From the NCBI GenBank assembly GCA_963811055.1, contig CAWEPQ010000019.1, positions 558,001 to 622,000 on the forward strand: a DNA stretch of 64,000 bases, read 5' to 3'. Positions 55,428 to 63,014 of this stretch are shown piece by piece (the stretch's first letter is position 1; the number at the start of each line of letters is the position of its first letter). The translations under genes were made by a program, and so were the position numbers. The notes under the pieces are model-generated. The model saw only the letters and a list, made by a program, of their open reading frames with translations. It was not told the origin of the DNA and ran no database searches. This DNA is from JACVRW01 sp963811055 (GTDB lineage: Bacteria; Actinomycetota; Thermoleophilia; Solirubrobacterales; Thermoleophilaceae).

Positions 55428-57302
55428 GTGGCGCCGGCTGTTGGCAACCAGGTGGGGAGCTACCGGATCGAGGGAATCCTCGGTCGGGGCGGTATGGCCG
55501 TCGTCTACAGCGCCCGGCACGTCCCGCAGGGCCGCCGGGTGGCCCTGAAGCTGCTCGCCGAGCGTCTGAGCGGCGATCCGGCGTTCCTTGCCCGCTTCCG
55601 GCGTGAGGGCCGGCTGCAGGCCTCGCTGGACCATCCCCACGTGGTCACCGTCTTCGATGCGGGGGAGTCGGACCACGGGCTCTACCTGGCGCTGCAGCTC
55701 GTGGAGGGGGCCACGCTCGCGACGCTGATGCATGAACGCGCGCTCGACGCAGGTCGCGCCGTCGCGCTCTTGAGCCAGGTGGCCGGTGCGCTGGACGCCG
55801 CACACGACCGGGGGCTCGTGCATCGCGACGTGAAGCCCCAGAACGTGCTCGTCGGAGCGTCCGACGACGCCTACCTCGGCGACTTCGGCCTGACGGCGCT
55901 GGGCGGAGCGGACGGTGTCACGGCCACCGGGAGCCTGGTCGGGACGATCTCCTATCTCGCCCCGGAGGTCATCCGCGGGGCGAGGGCGGTCCCGGCGTCC
56001 GACCGCTACGCCTTCGCGGCCATGGCCTTCGAATGCCTCACGGGCACGGTCGTGTATCCGCGGCGCACCGAGGCCGCGATCCTGTTCGCACACACCAGCG
56101 AGCCCCCACCGCGAGCGAGCCGGCGGCGACCGGAGCTCCCGCAGGCTCTCGACCGGGTATTCGAGCGAGCGCTCTCGAAGGATCCCTCTGAGCGGCCCGA
56201 CACCGCAGCGGCGCTCGTGGCCGAGATCGCCGCGACGCTGGAGGCAGACCCCGCGCTGGGCCCGCCGCCGCCACCCGGAGCTGCCTCACTCGAGGAGCAG
56301 ACCTTGGAGCCGCGCCCGCTGGCCACGCCGCCGCCGCGAAGGCGGCGATCCCGGCGGCGCCCCATGGCGTGGTTGGCCGGAGCGGTGGTTGCGGGAGCGG
56401 TGCTTGCCGGCGTGCTCCTCGCCTTAGGCGACGGAGACGGGGCCAAGGCCCGAGCCATGCCGCCGGCGCTTCCCGGAGCCGCGATCCTCGGTAGCGATCT
56501 CGCCGAGCCCGGTCGATCGCTGGATTGCAGCGGCCACAGCGGGCAGGCGCGCTCATCGGGCTGCACGATCGTGCAGTCCGCTCTTCCGGGCCGATCGTTG
56601 GTGGCGCCCGAGGACGGAGTGATCCGGCGCTGGTCGGTGCGCTCGGCCCGCGGTGAGCTCGCGCTCTCGGTCGTGCGTCCCCGGGGCGACGAGACCTTCC
56701 AGGTGGCCCGCTCTCGTAACGAGTTCGTGGGCAACGCCGGCGTGCACCAGTTCGGCGCAAACCTGGCCGTCGAACGTGGCGACCAGGTCGGTCTCGTGGT
56801 GCTCCCGGGCTCGGCCGCGGGCGCCCGCCCCGGCGTTAAGGGCGCCAGGACGACACGCTGGGCTCCCAGCGTCAACAAGGGCAAGCCCGTGCGCCGTGGG
56901 TTCGCGAACGAGCTGCTCATGCGCGTCGAGTACGCACCCGGCGGCCAGCAGCGCCTGCCCAAGCAGGTCACCGGTGCGGCCGCTGCGGATCTGAGGCCCG
57001 GCCGAGTGGTGAAGCTGCGCCGCCTTCGCTTCACGAGTGGGCGGCCCGTCGAGATCGCCCTCGTCTCGCTGGGCGACCGGTTCGCACTGGACCAGTTCCT
57101 GGGTGGCCGGCGGGTCGCGCGCATCCAGGTGCCCGCCGACTTCGTGCCGGGCGCCGGACGAATCTTCACCTTCGAGGTGCTTGCCCAGCCCTCAACCGCG
57201 GAGGCGGTCGACATCTTCATCCGGTACGCCCGGACCGACAGCGCGCGGCTGCTCCACCACTTCTATGGCGCCTTTCCGCGTGAGTTCGAGTTCGTCGACT
57301 GA
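55428..57302 (+). CDS. Transmembrane Ser/Thr protein kinase (PknB-like) with beta-rich ectodomain
   Basis: A 624-residue Hanks-type kinase. Catalytic domain about 12-275: G-loop GRGGMAVVY, Lys41 (VALKL), HRDVKPQN (Asp134), DFG 152-154, activation loop TATGSLVGTISY with likely autophosphorylated Thr, APE 178-180. A Pro/Arg juxtamembrane linker and one transmembrane helix (about 313-333) lead to an extracellular domain of about 290 residues with Cys pair CSGH...SGCTIVQ and segments GVIRRWSVRSARGELALSVVR and GVHQFGANLAVERGDQVGLVV. All catalytic residues are present. It has no PASTA repeats; the ectodomain is shared with the next protein. GTG 55428. Confidence 0.92.
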   Translation: MAPAVGNQVGSYRIEGILGRGGMAVVYSARHVPQGRRVALKLLAERLSGDPAFLARFRREGRLQASLDHPHVVTVFDAGESDHGLYLALQLVEGATLATLMHERALDAGRAVALLSQVAGALDAAHDRGLVHRDVKPQNVLVGASDDAYLGDFGLTALGGADGVTATGSLVGTISYLAPEVIRGARAVPASDRYAFAAMAFECLTGTVVYPRRTEAAILFAHTSEPPPRASRRRPELPQALDRVFERALSKDPSERPDTAAALVAEIAATLEADPALGPPPPPGAASLEEQTLEPRPLATPPPRRRRSRRRPMAWLAGAVVAGAVLAGVLLALGDGDGAKARAMPPALPGAAILGSDLAEPGRSLDCSGHSGQARSSGCTIVQSALPGRSLVAPEDGVIRRWSVRSARGELALSVVRPRGDETFQVARSRNEFVGNAGVHQFGANLAVERGDQVGLVVLPGSAAGARPGVKGARTTRWAPSVNKGKPVRRGFANELLMRVEYAPGGQQRLPKQVTGAAAADLRPGRVVKLRRLRFTSGRPVEIALVSLGDRFALDQFLGGRRVARIQVPADFVPGAGRIFTFEVLAQPSTAEAVDIFIRYARTDSARLLHHFYGAFPREFEFVD

Positions 57303-58761
57303 GCCGGCCGAGCTCGCGGGCTTCCGGCTCGAGCGCGAGCTCGGCCGCGGGAGCAGCTCGGTCGTCTACGAGGCGGTCCAGCTCAGCCTGATGCGACGGG
57401 TGGCGCTCAAGCTGGTTCCCGAGGACCCATGCGCCGGGATGCGACCGCTCGACTGGCCCGAGCATCCCCGGGTGGTCAGCCTCTATGCGACGGGGTCGTG
57501 GGATGGCGGCCGGTTCGTGGCGATGCAGCTGGTCGAGGGCCCGACCCTGGCCCGGCTGCTCGAGACCGGCGAGCTCGAACCGATGCGCCTCTCGGACCTG
57601 CTGGCCGACGTGGCCTCGGCACTGGACGCAGCCCACCGAGCGGGTATCGCCCACGGCGCGGTGGCGGCACGCAACGTGCTCGTCGATCGCGATGGACATG
57701 CGCTGCTATCCGACTTCGGACTGGGGCCGTCCGAGCCGACCGTGGCCGGCGACAGGGCCGACTTCCTTGCGCTGGTGCGCCTTGCGCGGGGGGCGCTGGC
57801 CTCGACCGAGCAAGGTCCCACGGTGCGGCGTCGACGGTGGGCCACCGCCACCGCGGGCATCGCCGGCGTGGCTGCCGCGGCTTCGCTCGCAGCCGTCCTG
57901 GCCGGCTCGGGGTCGGCGAGCGATGGCGCCCTGCCTCCGCAGCCCGGGGCTGTGGCGTTGGGCAGCCGGCTGGCATCGGGTGGCATCAGCTCCGTCGATT
58001 GCGCCGGACGCTCTCCAAGCGGGGGATCCCAGGCATGCACGGTGGTTCAGACGCGCCTGCGCGGGCGGCCGCTCGTTCCCTCGGCCGCGGGCGTCATCCG
58101 CAGGTGGGTGGTGCGCGGCGCGCGAGGCGAGCTCGCGCTCCAGGTGATCCGGCGCCGGGGAGATCGGTTCGTGTCGGTCGCGCGTAGCGGCTTCGAGCCC
58201 GTTCAGGACGTGGGAGTGCACGTCCTGCGGGCGAACCTCGCCGTTCGCGGGGGTGACCTGATCGGGGTGCAGCTGGCTCCAGGCAGCGCGATCGGGGTGC
58301 GGCGCGCGGTGCCGGGCGCGACGACCGCCCGCTGGCTGGGCCAGTTCCTCATCGAGCCGCGTCCGATCGAGCTCGGAGCGGGCAGTGGCTTCGATCAGGA
58401 GATTTTGTTGCGGGTGGACTACACACGCGGCGCGCGGCTGAGGCTGTCCGGCGAGCTGAGCGGGCGCGCGGCACGGCGGGCCCCGGCTGGGCACGTGCTG
58501 CGCTCACGCACCCTCGAGGTTGGGGACGTGGTTCGGCGCGTGGCAGTGGTGAGGCTGGCCGACGCCGTGTCGGTCGACCTCTTCGCCCGCCGCCGTCGCC
58601 TCGCGCGCGTTCCGGCCCCCAACGCCGATCCGGCAGGCCGGCTGCTGGACTTCACGGCCCGGGGCGTCGCATCTCCCATGCTGCGCTGGCGTAACCCGAG
58701 CGGACGGACTGTCGGCCACGAGTACGGCGTCGGTCCCCGGACGCTCAGGCTTCGGGGCTGA
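57265..58761 (+). CDS. Transmembrane pseudokinase with paralogous ectodomain
   Basis: A 498-residue kinase-like protein overlapping the upstream kinase gene by 38 nt (or 23 nt if GTG 57280 is used). The N-lobe is kept (GRGSSSVVY; Lys49 in VALKL), but the catalytic loop reads HGAVAARN: the catalytic Asp and following Lys are Ala. DFG (150-152) is present, but no activation loop, APE or C-lobe helices follow; the chain goes straight to a transmembrane helix (about 194-213). The ectodomain repeats that of the preceding kinase (CTVVQTRLRGRPLVPSAAGVIRRWVVRGARGELALQVIR). Likely ATP-binding or kinase-modulating but not catalytic. Confidence 0.85.
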   Translation: MAPFRVSSSSSTEPAELAGFRLERELGRGSSSVVYEAVQLSLMRRVALKLVPEDPCAGMRPLDWPEHPRVVSLYATGSWDGGRFVAMQLVEGPTLARLLETGELEPMRLSDLLADVASALDAAHRAGIAHGAVAARNVLVDRDGHALLSDFGLGPSEPTVAGDRADFLALVRLARGALASTEQGPTVRRRRWATATAGIAGVAAAASLAAVLAGSGSASDGALPPQPGAVALGSRLASGGISSVDCAGRSPSGGSQACTVVQTRLRGRPLVPSAAGVIRRWVVRGARGELALQVIRRRGDRFVSVARSGFEPVQDVGVHVLRANLAVRGGDLIGVQLAPGSAIGVRRAVPGATTARWLGQFLIEPRPIELGAGSGFDQEILLRVDYTRGARLRLSGELSGRAARRAPAGHVLRSRTLEVGDVVRRVAVVRLADAVSVDLFARRRRLARVPAPNADPAGRLLDFTARGVASPMLRWRNPSGRTVGHEYGVGPRTLRLRG

Positions 58762-59041
58762 GCTGCACGAGCCAGATCGTTCCGCCCAGCTGCAGGACAT
58801 CCCGGGGATGGAGCGGGGTGATTCCCCGGCTGCGGCGCCCGTTGACGTACACGCCGTTCGACGAGCCCAGATCCTGAATCGCAGTTCCGACCTCGCTGCT
58901 GATCACACGTGCATGCCGGCGCGAGATGAACGGATCGTCGAGGCGGATGTCGCAGCCGGCAGCGCGGCCGATCACTCCGCCGCCCTCCAGGCGTCGCTCG
59001 CGATTGCCGGCCGGATGCATCTCCACCACGGACAGGGGCAT
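58745..59041 (-). CDS. Small FHA-domain protein
   Basis: A 98-residue protein that is little more than one FHA domain, which binds phosphothreonine. The conserved residues are in order: GVIGRAAGCDIRLDD (Gly-Arg), ISRRHARV (Ser, Arg, His) and LGSSNGVYVNG (Ser-x-Asn and NG). It converges on the pseudokinase gene, overlapping its end by 17 nt. ATG 59041 is chosen as it starts the domain and lies 37 nt after the inverted CCACCCCTATGGGG element; the longer upstream frame reads through that element. Confidence 0.82.
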   Translation of the reverse strand: MPLSVVEMHPAGNRERRLEGGGVIGRAAGCDIRLDDPFISRRHARVISSEVGTAIQDLGSSNGVYVNGRRSRGITPLHPRDVLQLGGTIWLVQLSPEA

Positions 59042-59078
59042 GATCCGAATCCCAGCATGCGAGGGCGTTCTCGCCAGT

Positions 59079-59092
59079 CCCCATAGGGGTGG
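59079..59092 (-). promoter_or_regulatory. Shared element CCACCCCTATGGGG, copy 3 (minus strand)
   Basis: Read on the minus strand this is the identical 14-mer, 37 nt before ATG 59041 of the small FHA gene. GTGG-TGT-CCAC just upstream retains part of the GGGGTGG/CCACCCC pairing seen in copies 1 and 2. Confidence 0.7.
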
Positions 59093-59113
59093 ACACCACA
59101 AGCCCGTTCGCGT

Positions 59114-59785
59114 TCACCTCGCCAGGTCGCGCTGGGTGACGAGCCCGGATTCGAGCGCCCGCTGCGCCAGCTCGGTGCGCTTGCGGTACTGCGGCAGATC
59201 CTCGATGCCGAGCTTGGTGAACAGCGCGCGGATGTGAGTCTTCACGCCATCGGGGCTGATGTGCAGCTCCGCGGCGATCTCGCGGTTGCCGGCGGGGACG
59301 CCCGATGCTCCAGGGACGGCGGCGGGCCGGCAGAGCGCGACGAGGACACGCCGCTCCCCGTCCGTGAGCCTGACGTGGGCGGCCAGGTCACTGATCGCCG
59401 TGCTAGCACGCGCGAGAGGCGGCGCCCTGAAGTTGATCACGGTGCGGCCGAGCCGGACCACATCGCCGTCGGTCAGCCGGCGCCGCCCGACGATTCGCTC
59501 GCCGTTGACGAACGAGCCGTTCTGGGACAAGCCGTCATCCACGACCGTCCACTCCGCCCCGATCAGCACGAGCTGGGCATGGGTCCGCGACACCTCGCCG
59601 TCCCAGTCCAGCTGGAAGTCGTTGTGCTCGCCCCGGCCGATCGTGACGCTCGTGACGCCTTCGAGCGGCCTGATCCGCAGGTCGCCCACGCCGTCCCGGT
59701 AGGCGAGAAAGGCTCCGCCCTTGCGCTCAGCCTCGAGCAGGCTGGCCAGCTCGGCCGGCGACAGCGAATGACGTGGGAAGGCCAT
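59114..59785 (-). CDS. FHA-domain transcription regulator with LuxR-like HTH
   Basis: A 223-residue protein. An FHA domain at about 48-115 has SVTIGRGEHNDFQLD, SRTHAQL and GLSQNGSFVNGERI (phosphothreonine-binding residues kept). The C-terminal 80 residues are a winged or LuxR-like HTH: LTDGERRVLVALCRP, then NREIAAELHISPDGVKTHIRALFTKLGIEDLPQYRKRTELAQRAL. This makes it a likely phospho-responsive DNA-binding protein, and the nearby kinase is its obvious upstream partner. The small FHA gene follows on the same strand, 72 nt downstream, but has the shared element as its own promoter region. Confidence 0.87.
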   Translation of the reverse strand: MAFPRHSLSPAELASLLEAERKGGAFLAYRDGVGDLRIRPLEGVTSVTIGRGEHNDFQLDWDGEVSRTHAQLVLIGAEWTVVDDGLSQNGSFVNGERIVGRRRLTDGDVVRLGRTVINFRAPPLARASTAISDLAAHVRLTDGERRVLVALCRPAAVPGASGVPAGNREIAAELHISPDGVKTHIRALFTKLGIEDLPQYRKRTELAQRALESGLVTQRDLAR

Positions 59786-59877
59786 CGGAATGAATTGTCG
59801 CGGCCCGCGAGTGCCTCAAGCGCTACCCCGCCCCGCCACCCCCGAGGCGATACACCCAACCGGACTCCACCGGTGCT

Positions 59878-59915
59878 GGTTGGCAACTCAACAGACAACT
59901 AGTACCCTGCCAACC
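59878..59915. promoter_or_regulatory. Inverted repeat GGTTGGCA...TGCCAACC, operator candidate
   Basis: A perfect 8-bp inverted repeat with a 22-nt spacer ends directly at GTG 59916. TAGTAC (59900-59905), a possible -10, lies within the spacer. A repressor bound here would block both RNA polymerase and a leaderless start; the operon's own GntR protein is the natural candidate. Confidence 0.5.
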
Positions 59916-60695
59916 GTGAGCCGTGCCCGCTCGCCCGAGGGTGCCTGCACCCTGCTCGCCGAGCTGACTCGTGACGAGGTGAGTCGGGTAGGGCGGGACG
60001 GAACCATCGTCCTGCCGATCGGAGCGACGGAGCAGCACGGGCCTCATCTCCCGATAGGCACCGACACGCTGCACGTCGAGCACGTTGCTCGTGGCGCAGC
60101 GGCCCGGGCGGCCGGCCGCTGCGCGGTGGCCGTAGCGCCCACGCTCCCTTTCGGCTGCTCAGAGCATCACGTGCCGCTTGGGGGGACGATGTCGCTCCGG
60201 AGCCGAACGCTTTACACGGTCCTCGTCGATCTCGGGGCCTCCCTCGCGGCGGCGGGATGCCGTCGGCTGTTCCTCGTCAACGGCCACGGCGGCAACGTGG
60301 AGATCATGCGGGTAGCCGCTCGCGACATCGCGCTCGCTCACGGCGTCCACGTCGGCTCGTGCACCTGGTGGACCCTCGTCGAGGACGAATTCCCGAGAGC
60401 GGAGGTCCCCGTTCCGGGCCACGCCGGCGCTTTCGAGACGAGCATCGTCGGCGCCCTGCGGCCGGACCTCGTACGCAGCCTCCCCGGGGCGCGTCGGCTG
60501 CCGGACGTCGAAACGTTCGGGGCGGCCCGCTCGCACGTCAGGTACGAGCGCCCCGGGGCACTGGAGGCAATCGACGGATACACCGACCAGCCGGATCTTG
60601 GGCAGGCCGAGGACGGCCGCTCTGCGCTGGCTCTGGCAATCGAGGGGCTCGCCGAGGAACTCCTCGCCTTTCACGAAAACGCGACTACGCCGTAA
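59916..60695 (+). CDS. Creatininase-family amidohydrolase
   Basis: A 259-residue creatininase-family metallohydrolase. These enzymes open cyclic amides such as creatinine or act in cofactor biosynthesis (MftE, FAPy deformylase). Metal ligands are in LPIGATEQHGPHLPIGTDTLHVE (Glu, His, Asp), HHVPLGGTMSL and VNGHGGNVEIM; GHAGAFETS supplies the later Glu. GTG 59916 (MSRARSPEG) is chosen because the inverted repeat and TAGTAC end just before it; the frame is open further upstream. First gene of a four-gene catabolic operon. Confidence 0.87.
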   Translation: MSRARSPEGACTLLAELTRDEVSRVGRDGTIVLPIGATEQHGPHLPIGTDTLHVEHVARGAAARAAGRCAVAVAPTLPFGCSEHHVPLGGTMSLRSRTLYTVLVDLGASLAAAGCRRLFLVNGHGGNVEIMRVAARDIALAHGVHVGSCTWWTLVEDEFPRAEVPVPGHAGAFETSIVGALRPDLVRSLPGARRLPDVETFGAARSHVRYERPGALEAIDGYTDQPDLGQAEDGRSALALAIEGLAEELLAFHENATTP

Positions 60696-60717
60696 CGACA
60701 GACAAGGAGCAGGCCGC

Positions 60718-61896
60718 ATGGACCTCGACGGACAAGTGAAGGACGCCGTCAGCAGCGAGCGCGTGGTCGAGCTAGCACAGGCCATCTGCGCCATCCCGTC
60801 GCCGCTCGGCGGCGAGGGCGCGCTGGGCGCGTTCATCGCGGACACGCTCGACCGGCCCGGAATCGAGGTTCATTCAGAGGACGTCGTCGACGGGCGGCCG
60901 AACATCACCGCGACCGTCCGGGGCCGCGGGGTTCGTCCTCCGCTGGTCCTCAACGGGCACATCGACACCGCCGTCGAGCCGGAGGGCTGGTCGCGCGATC
61001 CGTTCGATCCGTGGATCGAGGCTGATCGCGTCTACGGGGGCGGCGTGACCGACATGAAGGGCGCCTTGGCTTCGATGATCGCGGCGACGGAGGCCGCCGC
61101 GGAACTCGGCGGGCTGCCCGGGGATCTCATCTTCCAGGCGGTCATGCACCACGACGGGACCGGGATGGGCGCGAAGTACCTCCTGGCGTCGTACGGTCCG
61201 AAGGAGGGCTTCGCCATCTGCGCCGAGCCCTCCGACCTGAAGATCCACACGGCCAATGGCGGAGCCGTTAAGTTCGAGGTCGAGCTCAAGGGTCGCGGGA
61301 ACCCCCACGTCTGTCGCGCCGAAGAGGGCGCGGACACGATCCCCGCGGCGCTGGCCGTCCACGACGCCTTGCGGGTGGAGGCTCTCGAGTACACGCCGCA
61401 CCCGCGCCTGCCCGACCTCCCGCGACTGCTCGTCGGAGAGCTGAGCGCCGGGTCCACACCCGCCCACGTGGCCGGCCGTGCGGTCCTTCGGGGCGACATC
61501 CGGACCGTTCCCGGGCTCGACCGCGATGCGATCGGGCGTCAGTTCACGGCGCTGGTGGACAAGGCATGCCCGCCCGACGTGACGGCGCGGGTGCGCACGC
61601 TCTCATCGCATCAGCCGTTCTTCGGCGCCACCGACGGCGTGTTCGTCGAGGCGATTCGCGCGCGACATGCCGCGTTCCGCGGGGAGCCTGCGGAGATCAC
61701 CAACGAGATGCCCGGTCAGGCGTTCGTCACCGATGCCGCCGATCTCGCGGCGATCGGGCTCGAGACGGTGGTCTACGGCCCTGGGGTGTGGCGTCACGCA
61801 CCCGACCAGTCGGTCGCGGTGGCCGACCTCGTGGACGCCGCGCGCGTCTACCTCGGCGTGGCGCTCGGCCTCGGTGCCGAGGGAGACCTGGGATGA
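60718..61896 (+). CDS. M20-family (ArgE/DapE-like) metallohydrolase with altered active site
   Basis: A 392-residue M20 peptidase/deacylase. First-metal motif NGHIDTAVEP (His81, Asp83) and bridging Asp112 (GVTDMKGALAS) are intact. The position of the catalytic Glu-Glu pair reads AVMHHDGTGMGAKYL (144-146 HHD), so the general-base Glu is missing. The lid-domain motif GRGNPHVCRAEEGADTI replaces the usual A-H-(A/S) by P-H-V. It may be an N-acyl-amino-acid deacylase or N-carbamoyl hydrolase with changed chemistry, or non-catalytic. ATG 60718 has AAGGAG 8 nt upstream. Confidence 0.82.
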   Translation: MDLDGQVKDAVSSERVVELAQAICAIPSPLGGEGALGAFIADTLDRPGIEVHSEDVVDGRPNITATVRGRGVRPPLVLNGHIDTAVEPEGWSRDPFDPWIEADRVYGGGVTDMKGALASMIAATEAAAELGGLPGDLIFQAVMHHDGTGMGAKYLLASYGPKEGFAICAEPSDLKIHTANGGAVKFEVELKGRGNPHVCRAEEGADTIPAALAVHDALRVEALEYTPHPRLPDLPRLLVGELSAGSTPAHVAGRAVLRGDIRTVPGLDRDAIGRQFTALVDKACPPDVTARVRTLSSHQPFFGATDGVFVEAIRARHAAFRGEPAEITNEMPGQAFVTDAADLAAIGLETVVYGPGVWRHAPDQSVAVADLVDAARVYLGVALGLGAEGDLG

Positions 61897-63014
61897 AGGT
61901 CACCGGGATCGAAACGATCCCGCTGGCCGTCCCGCTCAACCCGGCCAGGGTGCTGACGTCGGCCCGAGACTCCCACGCGGTGTCACCGTTCGTGCTCGTC
62001 AAGGTCGGCACCGACGAGGGGCTCGTGGGCGTCGGAGAGGTCTCGTGCACTCCGCGCTGGAGCGGTGAGGACGCTGTGATCGCGCAGCACGTGATCACCG
62101 AGTACTTCGCTCCCGCGCTGACGGGCGAGGACCCGCGAGCGGTTCAGCGACTCACGCTCGAGATGGAGGACGTGATCGTCGGGCACAAGTTCGCGAAGGC
62201 CGCGGTCGAGATGGCGCTCTGGGACATCATCGGCAAGTCCCTGGACGCGCCGTTGCATGTCCTGCTCGGGGGCGCGTTGCGCGAGCGGGTCAAGACTAAG
62301 TTCTCCATCAGCGGCATCGAGCCGGCGGCCTCCGCGGAGCTCGCGGCCTGGGCGGTCGAGCAGGGGTTCACTGCCATGAAGGTCAAGGTCGCACGCGGCT
62401 CGGTGGCCGATGACCTAGAGCGCGTCGCCGCGGTTCGCGCCGCCATCGGCGACGATGTTCGGCTCGGTGTCGATGCCAACTGCGGCTGGTCGCGCGCCGA
62501 CGCGCGTGCGGCGCTGCCCGGTCTCGTCGATCACCAGATCGCGTTCTTGGAGCAGCCGCTCGGGATACGCGATCTCGCCGGGTTGGCCGAGCTGCGCGTG
62601 GCTTCGAACATCCCGGTCGTGGCCGACGATCCGATCGGCACGGCGGAGGATGCGCTCGCGGCCGTGCGTGCGGATGCCGCGGATGTGCTGTCGCTCTACG
62701 TCGGCATGGCCGGTGGGGTGGGGCCTGCCCGGCGAGCGGCCGCGGTGGCCTCGGCGGCCGGGATCGGCTGGACCGTCGGCAGCAATCTCGAGCTCGGGGT
62801 CGCCTTGGCGGCGCAGATGCATCTCGCGGTAGCCACACCGGGGCTGGCCGACGAGACCGTGCCTTGCGATCTCCTCAGCTCGTTCTACTACGACGAGCTG
62901 CTGCTGGCAGAGCCGCTCCCGGTGGGACCCGGCTGGGCGAGCCCACCAACCGGCCCCGGCCTTGGAGTCGAGCTCGACGACGAGCAGGTCAACCGCTACC
63001 GGGTGGACCGATGA
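61893..63014 (+). CDS. Enolase-superfamily enzyme (mandelate racemase/muconate lactonizing type)
   Basis: A 373-residue enolase-superfamily protein. The KxK motif is MKVKVA (Lys163, Lys165); metal ligands are Asp194 (VDANCGW), Glu220 (LEQPL) and Asp245 (VADDPIG). The general-base Lys normally found before the AGG of the seventh strand is absent (LSLYVGMAGGVG), so only the first KxK base seems available. It may be a dehydratase or racemase/epimerase on an acid sugar, amino-acid-derived or dipeptide substrate. ATG 61893 overlaps the M20 stop (ATGA). Confidence 0.87.
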   Translation: MKVTGIETIPLAVPLNPARVLTSARDSHAVSPFVLVKVGTDEGLVGVGEVSCTPRWSGEDAVIAQHVITEYFAPALTGEDPRAVQRLTLEMEDVIVGHKFAKAAVEMALWDIIGKSLDAPLHVLLGGALRERVKTKFSISGIEPAASAELAAWAVEQGFTAMKVKVARGSVADDLERVAAVRAAIGDDVRLGVDANCGWSRADARAALPGLVDHQIAFLEQPLGIRDLAGLAELRVASNIPVVADDPIGTAEDALAAVRADAADVLSLYVGMAGGVGPARRAAAVASAAGIGWTVGSNLELGVALAAQMHLAVATPGLADETVPCDLLSSFYYDELLLAEPLPVGPGWASPPTGPGLGVELDDEQVNRYRVDR

